DNA from: Phycisphaerales bacterium
GTDB taxonomy: Bacteria; Planctomycetota; Phycisphaerae; UBA1845
Direction of reading: 5' to 3'
DNA length: 14,641 bases
NCBI GenBank assembly: GCA_030612785.1
Contig: JAUWNF010000024.1
Location: 1-14,641, forward strand
Of the stretch, positions 1 to 6,246 are shown in pieces; the first letter of the stretch is position 1; every line of letters starts with the position of its first letter. The notes under the pieces are model-generated. The model saw only the letters and a program-made list of their open reading frames with translations. It was not told the origin of the DNA and made no database searches. The position numbers and the translations under genes were made by a program.

Positions 1-1516
1 CCGGGTCAATCCGCACAGCCTCGCGGAAGTGCCACACCGCGACATCGTGCTGCTTCCGCCTGGCCAACTCCATGCCGAGGCGGTTTTGGGCCTCCGCGAA
101 ATCGGGGTAGATCTCCAACGCCCGGCGCAGGTGGAAGAGAGTTGCCTCCGAAGTCTCGCCGGCATCCCCCAACACCACCCCAAGGTTGTAGTGCGCGGCG
201 TATGATTCTGGGTTCTTGCGGACGTTGTAACGCCAGAAGGTCTCATCGTCTTGGTAGACTCCGGCATATCTCCACGTCAGCCCGCCCAGGACCAGCAGCA
301 ACCCGGCGGCGGCTAGCGCCGTCCAGCCAGGCGGCAGCCGAAACCTCGCCACGCCACGGGCCAACGCCGCGGCGACCAAGATGATGATCCCGATGCTCGC
401 CAGGTATTGAAAACGGTCGGCTACGAAGGACACCCGCATGAAACCGAATTGCACCAATCCCAGGACAGGCCCCAGGGTGACGGCGAAGAACAGCACCGCT
501 AGCAGCGACCCCTTGCCCAGCTTCCGCCGCAGGGCCCACAAGCTCGCCACCAGCGCTAGGGCCGCGAGAGGGTAGAGCCACTGCCAGAACACCCCGGGCT
601 CAACCTCCCACCGGGGATAGGTCGCCATCAGGTCCGCCGGCCAGAGCAACTTGCCCAAATAGAACCAAAAAGCCCGCCCGGCAATGAGCGGCCGGTCGAG
701 TAGCGGCAAAGCCGGTCCGTAGGGCGGAGCGGACTGGGTCATCCGCCACAAGTCCAGCAAAGTCAGACCGGCAGCCAGCGCAATCAAGGGGACTAATGGC
801 AGGACATCCGCCCGGCGAACTCGATCGCGCATGCACCATAGCCCGAGAGCGACCGGCAGCGTAACCGCAACGCTCTTGCTGAGCATCGCGCAGATGAACA
901 GGACTGCCGCGAGCGCGTAGATCGGCCAGGCGCGCGTGGTCAGGAATCGAACGTATGCCCAGAACGCCAGGATATAAAACAGGCCTGAGAGGACGTCTTT
1001 GCGTTCGATGATCCAGACCACCGATTCGACGTGGACGGGGTGCAGGGCAAAGATCGCCGCGGCCAACCACGCACCGGGTACGGCCAGACGACGCAAAAAC
1101 AGCCAGAGCAGGACGGAATTGAGCACGTGCAGCAGTACATTGGTCAAGTGATAGCCGACAGGACGCGCACCCCATAGCTGATATTCCAACCAGAAGGTTG
1201 TGTAGGTCACCGGCCAATAGTGGGCTTCGGTGTTGTGCGCGGACGGGTCAAACCAGATTCCCCACAAACCGCCGGGAACCCGCAGCGCCGGGTTCTCGGT
1301 CACGTATTCAGCGTCGTCCCACACGAAGCCGCTGCGCAGGGCGGGCAGGTACGCCAGGATAGTAATCACGACCAGCAGGAGCGCGGCAGCCACTATCCTC
1401 GGGTGGCCTGGACCGGCACACTTCACCGAGCTCGCCCCGGTATGCGAGCCGTGCGACCCGCCACCGGCGAGGTTCGCCTCGGACGCGTTCGGTTCGTGGT
1501 CTTCGGTCCGGCTCAT
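1..1516 (-). CDS. TMTC/PMT-like membrane glycosyltransferase with TPR repeats (3' end outside window)
   Basis: The frame is open without a stop from an ATG at 1516 to the left edge, about 505 codons. The first ~40 residues are hydrophilic, then TM1 (about 41-59) leads to a loop with GFVWDD (Asp67, Asp68), the acidic pair expected in the first external loop of GT-C glycosyltransferases. Further on are NVLLHVLNSVLLWLFLRRL and HPVHVESVVWIIERKDVLS (159-177), both typical of TMTC and bacterial TPR/PMT proteins. Many hydrophobic helices follow, and from about residue 425 TPR-like units (YAAHYNLGVVLGDAG, FAEAQNRLGMELARR) continue to the edge. By family knowledge it is a polytopic membrane protein, perhaps moving a sugar from a lipid carrier to protein or glycan; donor and acceptor are unknown. 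It is divergent from the CoA-transferase operon. No good Shine-Dalgarno lies near the ATG (a GGAAGGG is too far upstream), so the exact start is less certain than the frame. Confidence 0.88.
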   Translation of the reverse strand, partial: MSRTEDHEPNASEANLAGGGSHGSHTGASSVKCAGPGHPRIVAAALLLVVITILAYLPALRSGFVWDDAEYVTENPALRVPGGLWGIWFDPSAHNTEAHYWPVTYTTFWLEYQLWGARPVGYHLTNVLLHVLNSVLLWLFLRRLAVPGAWLAAAIFALHPVHVESVVWIIERKDVLSGLFYILAFWAYVRFLTTRAWPIYALAAVLFICAMLSKSVAVTLPVALGLWCMRDRVRRADVLPLVPLIALAAGLTLLDLWRMTQSAPPYGPALPLLDRPLIAGRAFWFYLGKLLWPADLMATYPRWEVEPGVFWQWLYPLAALALVASLWALRRKLGKGSLLAVLFFAVTLGPVLGLVQFGFMRVSFVADRFQYLASIGIIILVAAALARGVARFRLPPGWTALAAAGLLLVLGGLTWRYAGVYQDDETFWRYNVRKNPESYAAHYNLGVVLGDAGETSEATLFHLRRALEIYPDFAEAQNRLGMELARRKQHDVAVWHFREAVRIDP

Positions 1517-1572
1517 GGTTTGAATATGTTACCCTTCCGTGGGAGATGACGCACCGTGCCCCTCCGCCGTGT

Positions 1573-1601
1573 TTGACGTGCCCGCCGCGACCGATCACAA
1601 T
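1573..1601 (+). promoter_or_regulatory. candidate sigma70-type promoter of scoA-scoB
   Basis: TTGACG at 1573-1578 (5 of 6 to the -35 consensus) is followed by a 17-bp spacer and CACAAT at 1596-1601 (4 of 6 to the -10). A start about 7 bp downstream would give a leader of some 70 nt before the scoA ATG. It lies in the short region between two divergent genes, where a promoter is needed. This is consensus matching by eye in a GC-rich genome. Confidence 0.4.
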
Positions 1602-1679
1602 GGCCCGCAAATCAGTTCGGATGAACTGCGAATTCCAGTAGGTCCGCAAGCGCTGCGGTGGAACGGGAGGACGACTTCC

Positions 1680-2390
1680 ATGAACAAAGTGGTCAAGAAT
1701 GCACGCGAGGCATTGGAAAAGGCCGGGCTCAAAGACGGCATGACGTTGATGGCCGGCGGTTTCGGTCTGTGCGGCATCCCCGAGATGCTCATCAACGCCC
1801 TGCGCGAGATGGGGACCAAAGAGTTGACGGTCATTTCCAACAACGCGGGCGTGGACGACTTCGGCCTGGGCTTCCTGTTGGAGACCCGGCAGATCAAGAA
1901 GATGATCTCCAGCTACGTCGGGGAAAACGCCATCTTCGAAAAGCAGTACCTCGACGGCGAGCTGGAGCTCGAGCTGACGCCCCAGGGCACGCTGGCCGAG
2001 CGTATCCGCGCCGGTGGGGCGGGCATTCCCGCCTTCTTTACGCCCACGGGCGTGGGCACCGTCGTCGCCGAGGGCAAGGAGGAGCGCGAGTTCGGCGGGC
2101 GAAAGTACATCATGGAGCGCGGGCTGTGGGCCGACATCGCCCTGATCAAAGCCGACGTCGGCGACCCGGCGGGCAATTGCGTCTATTGCAAGACCGCGCG
2201 GAACTTCAACCCGATGATGGCCACCGCGGCCGACGTCACCATCGTCGAGGTGGAGAAGCTGGTTCCGGTTGGCGAGTTGGATCCGGAAAGCATTCATACC
2301 CCGGGGATTTTTGTGGACTATATCTTTGAGGGCACGAACTATGAAAAACGTATCGAGCAGAGAACGAATCGTCCTAAGAGCGGCGCGTGA
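1680..2390 (+). CDS. scoA: 3-oxoacid CoA-transferase subunit A
   Basis: This 236-residue protein is the alpha subunit of a family I CoA-transferase of the succinyl-CoA:3-ketoacid (acetoacetate) type. The heterodimeric enzyme moves CoA between succinyl-CoA and acetoacetate or a similar acid, in ketone-body, butyrate or ketoacid use in the cytoplasm. The family signature is visible at residues 19-34: Asp-Gly, hydrophobics, then GGFGLCGIP. SNNAGVDDFGLG and GVGTVVAEGKE are also typical, and the length is normal for subunit A. The frame extends upstream to 1539, but the ATG at 1680 is chosen because GGGAGG at 1665-1670 sits 9 nt before it and the family sequence begins here. It overlaps scoB by 50 nt, which suggests translational coupling. 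Substrate choice among acetoacetate, 3-oxoadipate and similar acids cannot be fixed from sequence alone; the closest look is SCOT. Confidence 0.93.
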   Translation: MNKVVKNAREALEKAGLKDGMTLMAGGFGLCGIPEMLINALREMGTKELTVISNNAGVDDFGLGFLLETRQIKKMISSYVGENAIFEKQYLDGELELELTPQGTLAERIRAGGAGIPAFFTPTGVGTVVAEGKEEREFGGRKYIMERGLWADIALIKADVGDPAGNCVYCKTARNFNPMMATAADVTIVEVEKLVPVGELDPESIHTPGIFVDYIFEGTNYEKRIEQRTNRPKSGA

Positions 2391-3003
2391 ACTCAAGGAC
2401 GGCTACTACGTTAACCTGGGCATCGGCATCCCCACGCTGGTGGCCAACCACATCCCCGAGGGGGTCAGCATCGTACTGGAGAGCGAGAACGGAATGCTGG
2501 GCATCGGGCCTTTCCCCTTCGAGGGCGAGGAAGACGCCGACCTGATCAACGCCGGCAAGCAAACCATCACCGAGCTGCCGGGTTGTTCCTACTTCTCCAG
2601 TGCCGACTCCTTCGGCATGATCCGCGGCGGGCACGTCGATCTGACCATCATGGGTGCCATGGAGGTGTCACAGGAAGGCGACCTGGCCAACTGGATGATC
2701 CCCGGTAAGCTGGTCAAAGGGATGGGCGGGGGTATGGACTTGGTGGCCAGCGCCAAGCGCGTGGTCATCGTGATGACGCATTGCAATAAGAAGGGCGCCC
2801 CGAAGCTCCTCAAGAAGTGCAGTCTTCCGCTGACCGGCGTCCGTTGCGTCGATCGGCTGATTACCGAGCACGCCGTCTTCGACTTTGCCGACGGCAAAAT
2901 GACGCTCCGCGAACTGGCCCCGGACACGACCGTAGATCAGCTCCGCGAGATCACCGACGGCGAATTCACCGAAGCCCCCGACCTGTGCGAGATGGCTATC
3001 TAG
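2341..3003 (+). CDS. scoB: 3-oxoacid CoA-transferase subunit B
   Basis: This 220-residue beta subunit pairs with the product just upstream. The catalytic signature ESENGMLGIGP is present at about residues 47-57. Glu49 in SENG is the residue that forms the glutamyl-CoA thioester in this family. NLGIGIPTLVANHIPEG, GGHVDLTIMGAMEVS and the late TGVRCVDRLITEHAVFDF are characteristic of SCOT/AtoA-type beta subunits. The ATG at 2341 is preceded by GAGGG (2328-2332) at 8 nt, and MKNVSSRERIVLRAARELKDG matches the usual beginning. An in-frame upstream start at 2269 would add residues unlike the family and lie deep in scoA. The 50-nt overlap with scoA indicates one transcript. No thiolase or dehydrogenase partner is in the window, so the pathway context is open. 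Confidence 0.94.
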   Translation: MKNVSSRERIVLRAARELKDGYYVNLGIGIPTLVANHIPEGVSIVLESENGMLGIGPFPFEGEEDADLINAGKQTITELPGCSYFSSADSFGMIRGGHVDLTIMGAMEVSQEGDLANWMIPGKLVKGMGGGMDLVASAKRVVIVMTHCNKKGAPKLLKKCSLPLTGVRCVDRLITEHAVFDFADGKMTLRELAPDTTVDQLREITDGEFTEAPDLCEMAI

Positions 3004-3006
3004 CAG

Positions 3007-3078
3007 GTGTAGGGTGGGTCCAGACCCACCTTCTGGAACAAGTAAGTGTAGGGTGGGTGAAGCAAAGCGCAACCCACC
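3007..3078. repeat. tandem REP-like palindromic repeats (GTAGGGTGGGT type)
   Basis: A 13-bp direct repeat GTGTAGGGTGGGT occurs at 3007-3019 and 3046-3058. Each copy begins a palindrome. The first is GGTGGGTC (3013-3020) with GACCCACC (3023-3030), able to form a tight hairpin. The second is GGTGGGT (3052-3058) with ACCCACC (3072-3078) around a 13-nt loop. They start 4 nt after the scoB stop and end about 20 nt before the next gene. From general knowledge, GTAGGGTGGGT...ACCCACC elements are dispersed in several bacterial genomes. Here they could attenuate scoAB transcription or mark an insertion boundary; neither is shown. Confidence 0.7.
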
Positions 3079-3099
3079 AGACGTAGTGCGGAGCAAGCA

Positions 3100-3384
3100 G
3101 TGGATAGTGATCTGGAAAACCTGCGCGAGCAGATTCTGGGCATCACCGCTCGCCACGGCGCCCGCAATCTGCGCGTGTTCGGGTCGCGCGCCCGCGAGCA
3201 GGCTGATTCGGACAGCGACCTCGATGTGCTCATCGATCTGGCCCCCGGCCGATCGCTGCTGGACATCATCGCCATCAAGCAAGACCTCGAGGATCTGATC
3301 GGTTGCCGTGTGGATGTGGTTACCGAAGTCTCGCTGAGCCCTTATATCCGCGACGACGTCTTGCGAGAAGCGGTTCCTCTATGA
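3100..3384 (+). CDS. mntA: MntA-type nucleotidyltransferase antitoxin
   Basis: This 94-residue protein is a minimal nucleotidyltransferase of the MNT family, the antitoxin of HepT/MntA systems. It carries the exact GSx10DxD signature: Gly28-Ser29, ten residues, then Asp40-x-Asp42. A likely third carboxylate is Asp72 in RVDVV. In characterised members MntA adds AMP groups to a tyrosine of HepT and silences the toxin; that activity is inferred here. Translation probably starts at GTG 3100, with GGAG at 3090-3093 six nt upstream, giving MDSDLENLREQ. It overlaps the downstream hepT gene by 4 nt in an ATGA arrangement, so the two are translationally coupled. It lies immediately after the palindromic repeats, consistent with a mobile islet. 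The length is normal for the family. Confidence 0.9.
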   Translation: MDSDLENLREQILGITARHGARNLRVFGSRAREQADSDSDLDVLIDLAPGRSLLDIIAIKQDLEDLIGCRVDVVTEVSLSPYIRDDVLREAVPL

Positions 3385-3725
3385 AGCGTGATCAGGTCTA
3401 TCTCCGACACATCCTGGAGGCCATCGAAAGGATCGAGTCCTACGTAGCTGTCGGCCGGGACGTCTTTCATGCCACGCCGCACTGGCAGGACGCAGTGATT
3501 CGTCAGTTGGAGATCATCGGCGAGGCCACCAAAAGAATCTCCGAAGAACTGCGGGCGGAATACTCGGACATTCCATGGCGACGAATTGCGGGGCTGCGAG
3601 ATGTGCTGATTCACCAGTACATGGGTGTGGACCTGGCTGCCGTATGGGAGGTCACGCAACGAGACTTGCCCGAACTTAAGGAGAAAGCCCGGTCGATTCT
3701 GGAAGCGTTGGGGGGAACGAAGTAG
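3381..3725 (+). CDS. hepT: HepT-type HEPN toxin (DUF86)
   Basis: This 114-residue alpha-helical protein is of the HEPN DUF86/HepT type. The catalytic Rx4HxY motif is intact: Arg73, His78 and Tyr80 in RDVLIHQY. The N-terminal YLRHILEAIERIESYV, the middle IRQLEIIGEATKRISEEL and the late WRRIAGLRDVL are the usual family blocks. HepT is an RNase or ribonuclease-like toxin, kept inactive when MntA modifies the motif tyrosine; all three key residues being present argues for a live toxin. The ATG overlaps the mntA stop (ATGA, 3381-3384), so the antitoxin is made first and the toxin is coupled to it. The pair may protect against phage or only stabilise the locus; the sequence does not decide. Confidence 0.92.
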   Translation: MKRDQVYLRHILEAIERIESYVAVGRDVFHATPHWQDAVIRQLEIIGEATKRISEELRAEYSDIPWRRIAGLRDVLIHQYMGVDLAAVWEVTQRDLPELKEKARSILEALGGTK

Positions 3726-3819
3726 ACCTGTAGATGGGCACAGTTCAACAGTACTGGTGAGGTTGACTCCCAGGGCACGTGGCATAGCCACCCGCCCGCC
3801 GATGTAGGAGATACCCTTG

Positions 3820-4668
3820 GTGTCGGAGTTGCTTGAAATCGCCAGCGAAGTGGCCAAGACGGTGGCTGCCCCAATTGCCAAACTCGCCGGCGAACGTGCC
3901 TTGGCGAAGTTTGAGAAGGGGCTTGTAGATGCCCTACCTGTCCTCCGGCACCTGAAGGTACTGCAGATGCGCCAGCTTCAACGGTCGGACGAGATACTTC
4001 GAGAGCAGATGAAGAAGATTCAAATGACCCAGGAGGCCGAACGTCACTTGGGATTCGCGAACATATGTTACCGGTACTTCGAAGCAGGCGCAAAGGAGCA
4101 TCGCGAGGTCAAGCTGAAGATCCTGGCGGCCGCCGCAGTCCATACCGCCGACACCACGAACACTGACAGTTTCGATATTGAGCGAGACATCTTGGACACC
4201 GTCGAGACGCTTGAACCGCATCATATCTATCTAATCCGGTACCTGGATAGACACCACACGCAGAGGCAGGCTGACGGAGGACTAATACACGTCGCCGAGG
4301 CGACCTTCGACGAGTTGCTTGGATCCGGCATTGCGTTCCCGGAACCGGCGAGGCTGTGGCTTGCTCGGAGCTTGGTTGTTCTATCGCAAACGAGCGCAAT
4401 CATCGTCGAAGGTGGCGGTTCTGTCGCGCGGGGTCCATCGGATGAGTGCCCCCGACGGCTCACGATCCGCACAGACCCGTTCCATGTTATCAAGACCGGG
4501 CGTATTGGACTCTCCAGCTATGGCTGTAAGATTCTGCGTTATGTAGAGAAGGGACTTATGGAGAACGAGTCTCGCCCAAAGGGCAACGAGACGCCACGGC
4601 CTTCGGCGGCCAGGTGCACGGCACGCGGCCGGTCCAACTCGACAGGGTTTCAGCCTACACAAACTTGA
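3820..4668 (+). CDS. hypothetical protein, unrecognised, in HepT/MntA islet
   Basis: I do not recognise this 282-residue protein. Translation is placed at GTG 3820 (MSELLEIASEV), with TAGGAG ending at 3810; a TTG at 3817 in the same frame is the alternative. The first ~75 residues are predicted helical and amphipathic, with Leu/Lys/Gln-rich stretches (VLRHLKVLQMRQLQRSDEILREQMKKIQ) that could form a coiled coil. A charged helical middle follows, with DILDTVETLEPHHIYLIRYLD. Near residues 230-245 is a hydrophobic segment (RIGLSSYGCKILRYVEKGL) like the winged-helix-style ends of many small defence-island hypotheticals; that resemblance is by eye only. The last ~35 residues are polar and low-complexity. 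It lies 94 nt after hepT on the same strand, and its stop overlaps the convergent glycosyltransferase gene by 14 nt. Codons look less GC-biased than in neighbours, which suggests transfer. No membrane helix or catalytic motif was seen. Confidence 0.65.
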   Translation: MSELLEIASEVAKTVAAPIAKLAGERALAKFEKGLVDALPVLRHLKVLQMRQLQRSDEILREQMKKIQMTQEAERHLGFANICYRYFEAGAKEHREVKLKILAAAAVHTADTTNTDSFDIERDILDTVETLEPHHIYLIRYLDRHHTQRQADGGLIHVAEATFDELLGSGIAFPEPARLWLARSLVVLSQTSAIIVEGGGSVARGPSDECPRRLTIRTDPFHVIKTGRIGLSSYGCKILRYVEKGLMENESRPKGNETPRPSAARCTARGRSNSTGFQPTQT

Positions 4669-6181
4669 TCTTGCGGGCCGCGAAGAAGCACATGCGCAGC
4701 AGGATCAGACCGTGACTCCAGCGGGAAATGTTGGTCTCGCCGTAGGTGCGGGCCTGGTAGTGCACCGGTACGTCGATGATCTTCAGGTTGGCCTGGGCGG
4801 CTCCGAAGAGCAGTTCAAAGTCCCCGAACGGATCGAAATCGCCGAAGTCGGCCCGGCTGGCAGCCAGGCGGCGTTCGTAGTCCGCGCGCAGCAGCACCTT
4901 GGTACCGCACAGGGTGTCGCGGAAGCGCTGGCCTAACAGAGTGGTGAACATCCACCCGAAGAACTTGTTGCCCACCAGATTCAAGAAGCGCATGGCCCGT
5001 TTGTCCATGCGATAGACCATGCGCGACCCGTTAATCATCTCACCGTGCCCCTCGATCAGCGCCTCGTAGAACCGGCGGAGCTCCTCGGGGGGCACACTGA
5101 TATCGGCGTCGAGGATCATCAATACCTCGCCGGTGGCGTTGGCGAAACCCTTGCGCACCGCGTCCGCCTTGCCCACGCCGTCCTGTTGAAGGCAGCGAAC
5201 CGACCAGGGCCCTTCGTACGCGGCAACCGCCTGTTGGATCGTGGCCCAGGTGTTGTCGGTGCTGTTGCCTTCGACGAAGACGACCTCTTGGGTGCGCGCC
5301 AAGGTTGGAATACGCTCCAGTAGCGGTTGGATGTGCCCGGCCTCGTTTCGCGCCGGCACAATGATGGACACGCTGCGCTCTTGCCCGCGACGCAACACGC
5401 GGTCATCCGTCGAGCGGGCGATGATAATGGTGCTCAGCCCCAGGTGGTGCAGTCCCGGAAGATTACCAAGAAACCGATTGGCCAACGCGGACAGAAGCGG
5501 CACCCCAATCGGCAACGGGGTCATCCCCGAACGGCGTATGGTTTCAAAGCCCGACAGCGACAGTAGATGGCTGATCTCCGCCGTCGGCAGCCAGACGCGG
5601 TCAGGTGCGGTCGGTTTGATCCCCAACCACTCCGCCACCTTCAGCAGCGGCTGCCACACGCGGCTGTAGTGGACAATAATCAGCCGGGTCCGCTCGTGAC
5701 ACACCGACTGCAAGGTGCGAAACAGCTCCTGTATGTCGTAGAAATCGCACAGCGCCTGATTGATGATCACGTAGTCGAAAGTCTCTCCGAGGCGAGCGGC
5801 GTCTTCCCCGCGCATCTCGAGGAAGCTCAGGTGTGGATGGCGCGCGCGGGCCTCCGCGATTGCCTGAGGGTCGAAATCTATTCCCACGCCGTGGGACGGT
5901 CTGAGGAACGCCAGCAACTCCCCCGTCCCGCAGCCGACATCCAGTACCCGCGAGCGGGGAGGGACAAGGTGCGCCAGCCGCTTCATGATCTGGGCATAGT
6001 AATAGTGCGGTCTGCGCCCGCGTCCGCGGCGTTGACGGTCCCCGTAGTACTCCCGAAACGCCCGTTCCCATTCGACCGCCGAGGGCACGCGGCGCAGACG
6101 CTCGACTTGGTCGGAAAGCGCCGCTTCGTCCAGTTCCGGTCGCGCAACGGCGGCGGGCAAGTCATGAAGCTTGCTTATCAA
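4655..6181 (-). CDS. bifunctional SAM methyltransferase / family 2 glycosyltransferase
   Basis: This 508-residue protein fuses two enzymes. Residues about 55-220 are a class I methyltransferase with motif I VLDVGCGTG (79-87), GIDFDPQAI (100-108) and YVIINQALCDF. Residues about 270-500 are a GT-A/GT2 domain of dolichyl-phosphate-mannose-synthase style: VSIIVPARNEAGHI, EVVFVEGNSTDNT, GVGKADAVRKGF, the metal-binding DAD at 358-360, and RDTLCGTKVLLRADYERR. The C-terminal end (RWSHGLILLRMCFFAARKIKFV) is hydrophobic and may touch the membrane. It probably builds or modifies a polyprenyl-phosphate sugar for the neighbouring GT-C enzyme; the sugar and the methylated acceptor are unknown. TTG 6181 is taken as start because no ATG is nearby in frame and GGGAG lies about 11 nt upstream, so the start is tentative. 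It is the last gene of a minus-strand glycan run, 65 nt after the GT-C gene. Confidence 0.88.
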   Translation of the reverse strand: MISKLHDLPAAVARPELDEAALSDQVERLRRVPSAVEWERAFREYYGDRQRRGRGRRPHYYYAQIMKRLAHLVPPRSRVLDVGCGTGELLAFLRPSHGVGIDFDPQAIAEARARHPHLSFLEMRGEDAARLGETFDYVIINQALCDFYDIQELFRTLQSVCHERTRLIIVHYSRVWQPLLKVAEWLGIKPTAPDRVWLPTAEISHLLSLSGFETIRRSGMTPLPIGVPLLSALANRFLGNLPGLHHLGLSTIIIARSTDDRVLRRGQERSVSIIVPARNEAGHIQPLLERIPTLARTQEVVFVEGNSTDNTWATIQQAVAAYEGPWSVRCLQQDGVGKADAVRKGFANATGEVLMILDADISVPPEELRRFYEALIEGHGEMINGSRMVYRMDKRAMRFLNLVGNKFFGWMFTTLLGQRFRDTLCGTKVLLRADYERRLAASRADFGDFDPFGDFELLFGAAQANLKIIDVPVHYQARTYGETNISRWSHGLILLRMCFFAARKIKFV

Positions 6182-6246
6182 GGTGCTCGGTGCTCCCGGG
6201 ACGGCGTCACAACGGAGTTATCGGCGGTTGAGAGGGCGCGCTTTTG

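Noticed and set aside
1308..2396. Long minus-strand ORF opposite scoA
   Set aside because: It is the shadow of the clear scoA frame in GC-rich DNA and also overlaps the N-terminal part of the TMTC gene; its sequence has no family pattern.
3763..3791. TTGACT as a promoter for the unknown gene
   Set aside because: No acceptable -10 sequence at 16-18 bp, so I cannot support it.
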